Positions 1 through 5,888 of a DNA stretch of 6,690 nucleotides are shown piece by piece. Under the pieces are notes generated by a model. It had not been told where the DNA came from. It worked only from the letters and a program-made list of their open reading frames with translations, and ran no database searches. The translations under genes and the position numbers were made by a program. The stretch lies in assembly GCA_017628595.1 (NCBI GenBank), contig JAGBYV010000325.1, positions 1 to 6,690 on the forward strand, in the 5' to 3' direction. Within the stretch, counting starts at the first letter, position 1; the number at the start of each line of letters is the position of its first letter. This stretch comes from Alistipes sp. (GTDB lineage Bacteria; Bacteroidota; Bacteroidia; Bacteroidales; Rikenellaceae).

Positions 1-153
1 GGCACACCCCACCTCGAGGGCCAATATACAGTCTTTGGTCACGTAGTAAGCGGACTGGATGTGGTTGATAAGATTCAGCTTTCGGCTACCGACTCGCTGG
101 ATCGTCCCATCGAGGATGTGCGTATTATCAGCGTAAAAGAGATAACTGAATAA
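1..153 (+). CDS. Peptidyl-prolyl cis-trans isomerase, cyclophilin type (3' fragment)
   Basis: Only the last 50 codons are in the window, reading in frame from base 1 to a TAA at 151-153; the start lies off the left edge. Residues 3-25 of the fragment (TPHLEGQYTVFG followed by VVSGLDVVDKI) match the conserved C-terminal core of cyclophilins, whose usual form is TPHLDGxYTVFGxVxxGxDVVDKI, including the active-site-proximal HL pair. Cyclophilins catalyse cis-trans isomerisation of Xaa-Pro bonds during protein folding. The remaining 25 residues (RPIEDVRIISVKEITE at the end) fit the usual closing segment with PxxDVxI. The holB start codon follows after one nucleotide, which suggests shared transcription. 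Whether the protein is cytoplasmic, periplasmic or a lipoprotein cannot be seen, because the N-terminus is missing. I am confident of the family and unsure of the subtype. Confidence 0.93.
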   Translation, partial: GTPHLEGQYTVFGHVVSGLDVVDKIQLSATDSLDRPIEDVRIISVKEITE

Positions 154-154
154 G

Positions 155-1291
155 ATGAAATTTGCCGATATCATAGGTCAACAGGAACTTAAGCGTCATC
201 TTGCCGCGAGCGTCGATCGAGGTCGCATCAGCCACGCCCAGCTCTTTACGGGTGCGGCGGGTACGGGTGCTTTGCCTCTGGCCATAGCCTATGCCCAGTA
301 TCTGAATTGTCCCAACCGCAAGGATGGTGACTCGTGTGGCGTCTGCCCCAGCTGTCAGCAGACAGCGGCACTGGCGCACCCCGACCTTCACTTTGTCTTC
401 CCCGTAAACAAGCAGGGCAAGAAGTCGGGCGAGGTGGTGCTCAGTGCAGAGTTTTTGCCGCGCTGGAGGGAGTGCATAGCCGATACTGCGGGCTACTTCA
501 CACCCCAGCAGTGGTACGATAGGCTGGACTTGGGCAAGACCTTGCGAGGTATGATCTCGGCGAAGGAGGCCGATGAGATTATTCGTCGCCTCTCGTTCAA
601 GTCGTTCGAATCGGAGTATAAGATAATGCTCATATGGTTGCCCGAGACGATGAACGACGAGGCCGCCAACAAAATCCTCAAGATCCTTGAGGAGCCGTGG
701 GAGAAGACCATCTTCCTGATGGTGAGCGAGCGGCCGGATTTGTTGCTTCCGACCATCATCTCGCGAACACAGGAGGTCGCTGTGCCGCGCCTTACGGTGG
801 AGGATCTGATGCCTATGGCTGCGGGCGATGAGCAGCAGCGCCGCAATATGGCTCGTCTGGCTGCTGGTGATCTGATTGAGATGCGTCGCCTTACGGGTGG
901 CGAGGAGGATGCCGTGCGAAGAGAGAGTTTTGATCTCTTCTGCCGTCTTATGCGTCTCTCGTATAACGATAAACACCTCGAACTCATCGACTGGGCTGAC
1001 GAGGTGGCAACCCTCACACGCGAGCAGCAGCGCTCAATGCTGCGCCATGCGGCTCGCCTTTTGCGTGAGAGTTATATGTTGCACGCAGGCTTGGGTCAGA
1101 TAAGTTATCTGTGGGGTGAGGAGGCTGCCTTTTGCAATAAGTTTGCCCCCTTTATTGGCAATCAGAATATCGAGTTCCTGATCGGAGAGATCGAGCAGGC
1201 TATGCGTCAGGTGAGCCAGAATGGTAACCCCCGCATAATCTTCACCCACTTCGCGCTCTCGGTCAGCAAACAGATTAACCGCCTGAAGTGA
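155..1291 (+). CDS. holB: DNA polymerase III subunit delta' (clamp-loader subunit)
   Basis: This 378-residue protein is the delta' subunit of the clamp loader, which helps place the beta sliding clamp on primed DNA. Residues 5-50 form the start of an AAA+ domain (DIIGQQELKRHL, then HAQLFTG). The P-loop at 33-40 reads GAAGTGAL: the lysine and Thr/Ser that would bind ATP are absent, as expected for a delta' subunit that does not hydrolyse ATP. Four cysteines (52, 61, 64, 67) form the zinc module seen in DnaX/HolB proteins. Residues 157-189 hold the degenerate Walker B region, then AANKILKILEEP. SRT at 203-205 sits in the position of the SRC arginine-finger motif. Residues 85-135 look like an insertion relative to E. 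coli HolB, which I recall as typical of Bacteroidota. The ATG starts one base after the previous stop and no Shine-Dalgarno site is evident. The end overlaps folK by one base. DnaX (gamma/tau) is the main alternative, but the lost P-loop lysine and the length argue against it. Confidence 0.93.
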   Translation: MKFADIIGQQELKRHLAASVDRGRISHAQLFTGAAGTGALPLAIAYAQYLNCPNRKDGDSCGVCPSCQQTAALAHPDLHFVFPVNKQGKKSGEVVLSAEFLPRWRECIADTAGYFTPQQWYDRLDLGKTLRGMISAKEADEIIRRLSFKSFESEYKIMLIWLPETMNDEAANKILKILEEPWEKTIFLMVSERPDLLLPTIISRTQEVAVPRLTVEDLMPMAAGDEQQRRNMARLAAGDLIEMRRLTGGEEDAVRRESFDLFCRLMRLSYNDKHLELIDWADEVATLTREQQRSMLRHAARLLRESYMLHAGLGQISYLWGEEAAFCNKFAPFIGNQNIEFLIGEIEQAMRQVSQNGNPRIIFTHFALSVSKQINRLK

Positions 1292-1782
1292 TGCGTGTGA
1301 CCCTGCTTACGGGCAGCAATGCCCCCGACCGCGAAGCGATACTGCATCGCACGGCCGCACTTCTGGCCGAGCGTGTGGGAGAGATCGTTAGCCGTTCACG
1401 CATATACACCTCCACGGCGTGGGGATTCTCCTCCGCGGAGCCCTTTGCCAATCAGGCTTTGACGCTGGAGACCTCGCTTTCGCCTATCGAAGTGCTGGAT
1501 GCAGCTCTTGGGGTGGAGCAGCTGGTTGGCCGCAACCGCGAGCAGGAGGCCAGGGATAAGGAGCTCTCGGGCGAGCGTTACGCTTCGCGCATTGTGGATG
1601 TCGATGTGATGTTCTGCGACGAGGAGGTTATTTGCCTGCCACGCCTTCAGGTGCCGCATCCGCTACTGCACGAGCGAGAGTTTGCGCTGGAGCCGCTGTG
1701 CGAGATTATGGCTGACTTTCGTCACCCTCTGCTGGGGCGCAGCCTGAAGGATATTTACTTTGAGTTGAAAGAGAAGAGATAA
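1291..1782 (+). CDS. folK: 2-amino-4-hydroxy-6-hydroxymethyldihydropteridine pyrophosphokinase (HPPK)
   Basis: HPPK transfers pyrophosphate from ATP to 6-hydroxymethyl-7,8-dihydropterin, the step before dihydropteroate synthase in folate biosynthesis, in the cytoplasm. The 163-residue length is typical of a stand-alone HPPK. Visible motifs are TGSN at 7-10, the pterin-site stretch Y39-TSTAWGF followed by FANQAL (52-57), GRNRE at 80-84, and the metal-binding pair D103/D105 in RIVDVDVMF, equivalent to Asp95/Asp97 of the E. coli enzyme. VPHPLLHEREFALEPLCEI (121-139) is the C-terminal family signature. I place the start at ATG 1291, inside the TGATG overlap with the holB stop. An in-frame GTG at 1288 would add one residue, but the ATG gives the classic coupled stop/start. 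The first strand begins MRVTLLTGSN rather than the commoner lGsNlGdr pattern, a minor variation. The next gene starts 3 nt after the stop. Confidence 0.95.
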   Translation: MRVTLLTGSNAPDREAILHRTAALLAERVGEIVSRSRIYTSTAWGFSSAEPFANQALTLETSLSPIEVLDAALGVEQLVGRNREQEARDKELSGERYASRIVDVDVMFCDEEVICLPRLQVPHPLLHEREFALEPLCEIMADFRHPLLGRSLKDIYFELKEKR

Positions 1783-1785
1783 GTT

Positions 1786-2292
1786 ATGATAAAGTGTTTC
1801 AGATATATCGTAATGCTTGTGGTGGGTGCTGCGTGCCTGCACTCATGCTTTAAGGATGTGGTCTCGTATACGGACTTCAACATCGCCGTTTACGATCAGA
1901 GTGTGGCCGATGGTGAGATAGAGCCCTCGTCGGCGGTGGAGACCTTCGCCTACTATGTCGATACTACCGAGTGGAGTGTTCTCTCGTATGAGGATGCCCT
2001 TGCCCATCGCATCACCAATAAGACTACAGGCGAGGTGCTCTCCACGCCCGATGTCGTGGGTACGTTCGATGCCTCGTTGCCCTATCCCGCCTCGATACGT
2101 CTGGAGCAGCCCATTTCGATGATGGTGTTGGTGAATCCGTCGCTTAAGCTCTATGCTTACCGCAAGTATGAGCTTCCGGTGAATCTGCCTGCGGTCGATA
2201 CCAAACTCTACATGGCCTCGTGGCGCATGTCGCACTCCTCGTCGGGATGGATGATACGAAACGATTTCTATGTGGCGCCCAGTGGCGAGTAA
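1786..2292 (+). CDS. Small predicted lipoprotein of unknown function
   Basis: I do not recognise this 168-residue protein. It opens with a basic then hydrophobic segment (residues 1-20) followed by LHSC, with Cys21 as a plausible lipidation site, so a lipoprotein signal peptide is likely. The residues after the cysteine (FKD) resemble the acidic or charged +2 to +5 signals that send Bacteroidota lipoproteins to the outer-membrane surface, though the match is loose. The mature part (about 147 residues) has no further membrane segment, alternates polar and aromatic residues, and looks beta-rich: FDASLPYPASIRLEQPISMMV near the middle, and a Trp/Tyr/Ser-rich C-terminus (WRMSHSSSGWMIRNDFY). The stretch TTGEVLSTPDVVGTFDAS is suggestive of an Ig-like or beta-sandwich fold but has no diagnostic motif. 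It begins 3 nt after folK and is followed 12 nt later by a large lipoprotein, so it is probably co-expressed with both. It is likely an envelope protein; nothing supports a more precise role. Confidence 0.8.
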   Translation: MIKCFRYIVMLVVGAACLHSCFKDVVSYTDFNIAVYDQSVADGEIEPSSAVETFAYYVDTTEWSVLSYEDALAHRITNKTTGEVLSTPDVVGTFDASLPYPASIRLEQPISMMVLVNPSLKLYAYRKYELPVNLPAVDTKLYMASWRMSHSSSGWMIRNDFYVAPSGE

Positions 2293-2304
2293 TAATTTTT
2301 ACAG

Positions 2305-4413
2305 ATGATGAATTTCAGACAACAACATATCACCCCCTTGACGCGTCTGGCGTCGGTGGCTGTGCTCCTGCTCTTTGCGGGTGCATTTCTTACGCGTTGT
2401 GCTTCGATAGGCAACCCTACGGGTGGCCCTCGCGACTCGCTGGCACCCAACGTAGTGACAGTCACACCCATGCTCAATGCCACCAATTTCCGCGATGAGC
2501 GCATCTATATGGCCTTCGACGAGTATGTTCAGCTTAAGGATCAGCAGAAGGAACTCTACACCTCGCCCGCAATGAAGAAGAAACCCACCGTTGCGGTGCG
2601 TGGCCGTGGCATTCAGATCACCCTTGAGCCCGATTCGCTGGAGCCCAATACCACCTATGCCATCGAGTTCGGAGCATCGGTTGCCGACAACAACGAGGGT
2701 AACCCGTTGCACGGTCTGCGTTATGTCTTCTCTACGGGTTCCACCATCGACTCGCTCTATATGTCGGGCTATACCGAGGATAGCCAGAAGGCCGACTCGC
2801 TGGGTCGCACCTACATCTGCTTCTTCGAGGCCGACTCTGTTCCCGAGCCTAAGGAGTATGACTCTACGATGTTCAACTTCCGCCCCTCGAAGATCGCCCG
2901 CTCGCAGCGCAACGGTATCTTCATCGCACAGAACCTGAAACCTGTGCCATATCGTGTATATGCCTATTGGGACAAGAACGAAAACCAGTCCTACGAGCCT
3001 TCGATCGACATGGTGGGCTTTCTGGAGGATACCTATAACCCCGCCCAGATGCCCTCGTTTGCCATCTGGTACGACTCTGTGCGCCGTTACCCCTCGGCCG
3101 ATCCGCAGATCTACCTGCGTCTGTTTACCGATGTGAGTTTCCGCCGTCAGACTCTGCGTGAGAAACTGCGCCCCGAGCAGCATAAGATAATCCTCTCGTT
3201 TGGCGGAGCACATCCCCAGATCAGCAAACTGGAGCTGGATGGCATCCCCTCGGATAAGATCATCTACGAATACCTGAGCGACGAGCGCGACTCTATGGCG
3301 CTGTGGCTCAATGTTGCCTCGGAGTCGTTGCCCGACACCATCCGTGGCTCTGTATCATACCTCAAGCACGACTCGCTGCGTGTGCTGCGTCCCGAGACCG
3401 AGGAGCTGCGTCTTGCGTGGCGTAGAGTCGAGAGCCGCGAGGAGGAGCGCGAGCGCGAACGTCTGGAGCGTCAGCGTGCCCGTGCCGAGGCTGAGGGCCG
3501 CGAGTGGCGAGAGCCGCCACGTCCTTCTACGTTCCGCCTTGTAAAGCCTACCACCAATACGGAGATCAACCCCGAGCAGGATCTCGAGTTTGAGTTCCCC
3601 ACACCGCTCTCCAAGTTCGATTCTTTGGCCTTTGAGCTCCGCTCATGGAGCGATAAGCGCGACACGGTACGCGAGAGCGTAACCTTTAGGCCCGATTCGC
3701 TCTCGCCGCGCAAGTGGCGTATGCACTCGCGTTGGGAAGCAGGCCGCAACTACCAGCTCTACATCCCCACCGATGCTCTGGCCGACATTACGGGCGAGGG
3801 TAATGATTCGCTTAAGCTCAGCTTTACCGTTGCCGACATAGCCAAGTTCGCAACCCTGCGACTCGACGTCAAGCCCCGCTCTGAGGGAGCGCAATATATC
3901 ATCCAGCTGCTCAGCGAGCGCAATGAGGTGCAGCGCGAGTTCCCGCATATCGGTGCCGGCGTGCATACGATCAACTATGTCCCCACGGGCGATATGCGTA
4001 TCCGCATCGTTGAGGATCTCAACGGCAATGGCCGCTGGGATTCGGGCAATCTGGTGGAGCGTCGTCAGAGCGAGCGTGCCGAGCTCTATAAGAATGAGCA
4101 GGAGGATGAGCTGTTCACGATGAAGGCTGGCTGGGAGTTCGAGTTCTCGCTCGATATGGCAACGCTCTTTGCTCCCGTTACTATGGAGCAGCTCATCGAG
4201 CAACTCAACCGTCGCGAGCAGGTGCGTCTGCAAAAGGAGGCCGAGAAGCGCCGCGAGGAGGCCGCATCGGGTGATTCGCACAACCACAACCATGGCTCAA
4301 CGGGCATAGGCTCTATGGGCGGCATGATGGGTGGCGCTATGGGTGGCGCAATGGGTGGCAGCAGTAGCATGTCATCACGCATGGGTTCATCATCGGCAGT
4401 AAGAGCCCGCTAA
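2305..4413 (+). CDS. Big_5 (SbsA Ig-like) domain lipoprotein, envelope protein of unknown role
   Basis: This is a 702-residue exported protein. A hydrophobic signal segment (residues 13-29) ends at LTRC, giving Cys32 as the likely lipidated residue; the following ASIGNPTGGPRDSLAPN closely matches the mature start of a widespread Bacteroidota lipoprotein family annotated as Ig-like domain or Big_5. The first Ig-like domain covers about 46-145 (VTPMLNATNF, IYMAFDEYVQL, then EPNTTYAIEF and VFSTG). Later segments look like further beta domains. Two acidic loops, D223-KNEN and DLNGNGRWDSGN at 571-582, resemble calcium-binding or structural-turn motifs common in this family. A highly charged Arg/Glu stretch (about 375-405) may be a helical insertion. 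The C-terminus (about 640-702) is charged helix, then HNHNH, then Met/Gly and Ser repeats. The start is ATG ATG at 2305/2308 and either would serve. The function is unknown; surface, scaffold or secretion-associated roles are inference. Confidence 0.88.
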   Translation: MMNFRQQHITPLTRLASVAVLLLFAGAFLTRCASIGNPTGGPRDSLAPNVVTVTPMLNATNFRDERIYMAFDEYVQLKDQQKELYTSPAMKKKPTVAVRGRGIQITLEPDSLEPNTTYAIEFGASVADNNEGNPLHGLRYVFSTGSTIDSLYMSGYTEDSQKADSLGRTYICFFEADSVPEPKEYDSTMFNFRPSKIARSQRNGIFIAQNLKPVPYRVYAYWDKNENQSYEPSIDMVGFLEDTYNPAQMPSFAIWYDSVRRYPSADPQIYLRLFTDVSFRRQTLREKLRPEQHKIILSFGGAHPQISKLELDGIPSDKIIYEYLSDERDSMALWLNVASESLPDTIRGSVSYLKHDSLRVLRPETEELRLAWRRVESREEERERERLERQRARAEAEGREWREPPRPSTFRLVKPTTNTEINPEQDLEFEFPTPLSKFDSLAFELRSWSDKRDTVRESVTFRPDSLSPRKWRMHSRWEAGRNYQLYIPTDALADITGEGNDSLKLSFTVADIAKFATLRLDVKPRSEGAQYIIQLLSERNEVQREFPHIGAGVHTINYVPTGDMRIRIVEDLNGNGRWDSGNLVERRQSERAELYKNEQEDELFTMKAGWEFEFSLDMATLFAPVTMEQLIEQLNRREQVRLQKEAEKRREEAASGDSHNHNHGSTGIGSMGGMMGGAMGGAMGGSSSMSSRMGSSSAVRAR
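4315..4362 (+). repeat. Imperfect 12-bp tandem repeat coding for Met-Gly-Gly units
   Basis: ATGGGYGGC occurs at 4315, 4327, 4339 and 4351, a 12-bp period with three copies of ATGGGTGGC followed by GCT, GCA or AGC and a first copy with GGC in place of GGT. It encodes the MGGMMGGAMGGAMGGS run in the tail of the large lipoprotein. The units are in frame, so gain or loss of a copy would change tail length by four residues without a frameshift. Confidence 0.9.
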
Positions 4414-4432
4414 CGAAAAACAGATCTAGTCT

Positions 4433-5254
4433 ATGAAGAAGATAATACAATATACACTGCTGGCGTTATTGATGGCCATCGCTCCCGGTGCGTGGGCACA
4501 GCATACGCTGGGTATTACGGGCGGTCTGGGTGCCTCGACGGCACGCTTCTATCCCAAGTATGAGATGAAACCTCTGATCGGCGATATGAATTTCGGTATC
4601 TCGTGGCGTTACTACTCGTTGCCACGCTTTGTCGGAGCCGTGGGTGTTGATCTGGAGTTTATGCAGCGCGGATTCTCGCATGGTTACTCCTACTCCTCTT
4701 CGATCGACGATCGTGGCGAGGAGATACGCGAGTACAACTTCTATACCCGCCACCTTAACTCCATCATGCTGCCCATCGTCTGGCAGCCGCACGTCTATCT
4801 TGCCAAGAACCATGTTCGCCTCTATCTGGAGGCGGCGCTCACCTTCTCGTATAACTTCGGCGGCGACTATAAGTACGAAGATACGGGCATTACCGGCCCA
4901 TACGACTGGCGTCTTGAGCGCGATAACCGCTGGAACTATGGTCTTGCCGGCGGCGGAGGCTTTGCCCTTCTCTTTGGCCGTTATGAGCTGGGTGTGCGTG
5001 CCCGCTACTACTTCGGCTATGCCGACCTTATGCGCAACATGAACAAATATTACGACAACGCAACCGATGGCGCCGAGAATCCCTTCCTCACCACGCCCTT
5101 GCGTTCGCCCATTGATAATCTCAACTTGAGCGTCACGCTCGCCTACCGTTTCAATAAGGAGGGCTTTGAGGAGTGGTTCTACAAGCCGCCCAAGCGCGAC
5201 CGTTCGAGCAAGGAGTTCCGCTTCCAGCAGGGAACTTCGACCTCAGGCCGTTAA
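4433..5254 (+). CDS. Outer-membrane beta-barrel protein (PorT-like/OmpA-like barrel family)
   Basis: This 273-residue protein has a clear Sec signal peptide: MKKIIQY, a hydrophobic core, then AWA at 20-22 with predicted cleavage before Gln23. The mature part shows the alternating pattern of barrel strands, with aromatic and glycine-rich turns (HTLGITGGLGAS, NFGISWRYYSL, GAVGVDLEF, RLYLEAALTFSYNFGG, YGLAGGGGFALLFG, YELGVRARYYFGY). The last strand LNLSVTLAYRF (about 230-240) ends in Phe, the usual barrel-assembly signal, although a hydrophilic tail of some 30 residues (KEGFEEWFYKPPKRDRSS and on) follows, which is unusual for a closing strand. Bacteroidota barrels of this length are often labelled PorT family or porin family. 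PorT itself belongs to the type IX secretion system, but nothing here identifies this protein as the true PorT. It starts 19 nt after the lipoprotein gene and is the last gene before the long gap, so it probably ends the unit. The substrate or partner is unknown. Confidence 0.85.
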   Translation: MKKIIQYTLLALLMAIAPGAWAQHTLGITGGLGASTARFYPKYEMKPLIGDMNFGISWRYYSLPRFVGAVGVDLEFMQRGFSHGYSYSSSIDDRGEEIREYNFYTRHLNSIMLPIVWQPHVYLAKNHVRLYLEAALTFSYNFGGDYKYEDTGITGPYDWRLERDNRWNYGLAGGGGFALLFGRYELGVRARYYFGYADLMRNMNKYYDNATDGAENPFLTTPLRSPIDNLNLSVTLAYRFNKEGFEEWFYKPPKRDRSSKEFRFQQGTSTSGR

Positions 5255-5278
5255 AAGAGTACAGGAAAACCGTATAAC

Positions 5279-5319
5279 CTTTGGTCATTCCACTTCGGAG
5301 CCGCTTGCGGCGACCAAAG
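5279..5319 (+). other. Inverted repeat able to form a three-way junction
   Basis: CTTTGGTC at 5279-5286 pairs perfectly with GACCAAAG at 5312-5319 (8 bp). Between them are two short possible stems, TCC/GGA (5289-5291 with 5297-5299) and GCCG/CGGC (5300-5303 with 5308-5311, loop CTTG), which together suggest a compact three-way junction. The outer stem is seen directly; the inner short stems are weak by themselves. Confidence 0.6.
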
Positions 5320-5338
5320 CCCCTGCCTGAGGCGGGGG
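5320..5338 (+). terminator. GC-rich hairpin, possible terminator of the upstream unit (weak)
   Basis: CCCCTGCC at 5320-5327 pairs with GGCGGGGG at 5331-5338 over a TGA loop (8 bp, one G-U pair). It abuts the preceding three-way structure with no spacer, so the two could stack. It lies 65 bp after the barrel gene's stop, a plausible place for a terminator. No run of T follows (TGTGGGGGTAATCC instead), so a canonical intrinsic terminator is not shown; the hairpin could instead belong to an RNA element or repeat. Confidence 0.35.
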
Positions 5339-5357
5339 TGTGGGGGTAATCCACATA

Positions 5358-5377
5358 CGAGGCTTTTCACCGCCTCG
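5358..5377 (+). other. Short stem-loop
   Basis: CGAGGC at 5358-5363 is perfectly complementary to GCCTCG at 5372-5377, with an 8-nt loop (TTTTCACC). Alone this could be chance; it is reported because it lies within a run of neighbouring inverted repeats. Confidence 0.45.
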
Positions 5378-5382
5378 GCTCA

Positions 5383-5406
5383 GCAGAGTATGCGAGCATA
5401 CTTTGC
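5383..5406 (+). other. Long near-perfect stem-loop
   Basis: GCAGAGTATGC at 5383-5393 pairs with GCATACTTTGC at 5396-5406, an 11-bp arm with a single G-U pair. The centre is GA, so in RNA the innermost pair would open to give a CGAG tetraloop on 10 bp. TTTC follows at 5407-5410. It is the longest inverted repeat in the window and is unlikely to be accidental in an intergenic stretch. Confidence 0.6.
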
Positions 5407-5409
5407 TTT

Positions 5410-5422
5410 CGCCTTAATGGCG
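5410..5422 (+). other. Short stem-loop
   Basis: CGCC (5410-5413) pairs with GGCG (5419-5422) over a TTAAT loop. The stem is only 4 bp and follows the longer stem-loop by three bases; weak alone. Confidence 0.3.
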
Positions 5423-5443
5423 GCGTTGGGTCAGATTTGTAAA

Positions 5444-5460
5444 TGCGGACACGGTCCGCA
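5444..5460 (+). other. Perfect 7-bp stem-loop upstream of rbfA
   Basis: TGCGGAC at 5444-5450 is perfectly complementary to GTCCGCA at 5454-5460, with an ACG loop. It ends 67 nt before the rbfA start codon, so it would lie in the 5' leader of rbfA if transcription begins upstream. The symmetry could also be an operator for a dimeric regulator; the sequence alone does not decide. Confidence 0.5.
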
Positions 5461-5527
5461 AGGTATGCGATGATAAGAAAGAATAGTTAGCGATATACAC
5501 GTTAAGCATAAAAAACGAATAAATAAT

Positions 5528-5875
5528 ATGGAACAACAGCAGACTACACGTCAACAGAAGATTGCGCGTCAGATTCAGCGCGACATCGCCGAGATTCTCC
5601 AGAAGGAGTGTCGCGGCCTGGGTGCAGGTGCCATGATCACGGTTACCACCGTGCGCGTGTCGCCCGATTTCGCCTATGCGAAGGTATATTTCAGCATCTT
5701 CCCCTTCGATCGCAACGCCGCCGTAATGGAGGAGCTGGAGAAGAACAACTGGTTTATCCGCCGCGAGCTGGGCAAGCGTATCCGCAACCAGCTCAAGATC
5801 GTGCCCGAGTTGCAATTCTTCCTTGACGATTCGCTCGAGTATATCGAGAATATTGACTCTCTGCTCAAGGAGTAA
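5528..5875 (+). CDS. rbfA: 30S ribosome-binding factor RbfA
   Basis: RbfA binds the immature 30S ribosomal subunit and assists late 16S rRNA maturation; in E. coli it is linked to growth in the cold. The 115-residue length fits the family. Residues 8-26 (RQQKIARQIQRDIAEILQK) are the usual N-terminal helix. ITVTTVRVSPDFAYAKVYFSIF (37-58) is the family core, with the V-SPD-xxxAKVY signature of its KH-like fold. IRRELGKRIRNQLKIVPELQFFLDDSLEY (77-105) matches the conserved RxxLgxxlxxRxxPxLxFxxDxSxE block, except that Asn-Gln-Leu-Lys replaces the commoner Arg-containing run before VP. The start ATG is preceded by AT-rich sequence (AAATAAT) and no Shine-Dalgarno site, as is usual in Bacteroidota. 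The permease gene begins 13 nt after the stop. Confidence 0.96.
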   Translation: MEQQQTTRQQKIARQIQRDIAEILQKECRGLGAGAMITVTTVRVSPDFAYAKVYFSIFPFDRNAAVMEELEKNNWFIRRELGKRIRNQLKIVPELQFFLDDSLEYIENIDSLLKE

Positions 5876-5888
5876 ACCCCTGTAGCAA

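Larger units (their letters stand above)
5255..5527. other. Gene-free interval with a dense inverted-repeat block and AT-rich end
   Basis: This 273-bp stretch holds no believable coding sequence. Bases 5279-5460 carry at least six inverted repeats, listed separately. Bases 5461-5527 are AT-rich and free of strong structure, as is common just before start codons in Bacteroidota, and show no Shine-Dalgarno sequence ahead of rbfA. I searched for the Bacteroidota promoter pattern (TTTG near -33 with TAnnTTTG near -7). The nearest is CAGATTTG at 5432-5439, one mismatch from the -7 box but without a TTTG at the right distance, so no promoter is called. An 8-bp direct repeat GTATGCGA occurs at 5388-5395 and 5463-5470. 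Confidence 0.75.

Noticed and set aside
128..976. 282-codon open frame on the - strand opposite holB
   Set aside because: It lies opposite a gene with clear HolB motifs, and its translation is rich in Arg/His/Leu with no recognisable domain. High GC and skewed codon use create such shadows.
2299..3213. 304-codon open frame on the - strand opposite the Big_5 lipoprotein
   Set aside because: The + strand frame has a signal peptide, lipobox and family motifs; the - strand product has none and looks like antisense composition.
3643..4293. 216-codon open frame on the - strand opposite the lipoprotein's 3' half
   Set aside because: Shadow frame with no domain, signal or independent start context; it mirrors the codon pattern of the + strand gene.
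5151..5354. 67-codon open frame on the - strand across the barrel gene's end and the hairpins
   Set aside because: It reads through the inverted repeats and the end of a supported gene, with low-complexity basic composition. It would matter only if the hairpin block proves to be a mobile repeat.
5432..5439. CAGATTTG as a Bacteroidota -7 promoter box for rbfA
   Set aside because: One mismatch to TAnnTTTG, and the nearest upstream TTTG (5402-5405) is about 26 bp away rather than about 20, so the pair does not fit.
5279..5460. CRISPR array or tRNA gene in the hairpin-rich gap
   Set aside because: There are no regularly spaced identical repeats, only different palindromes and one 8-bp duplicate. 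The first structure lacks tRNA anticodon, T-loop and acceptor features.
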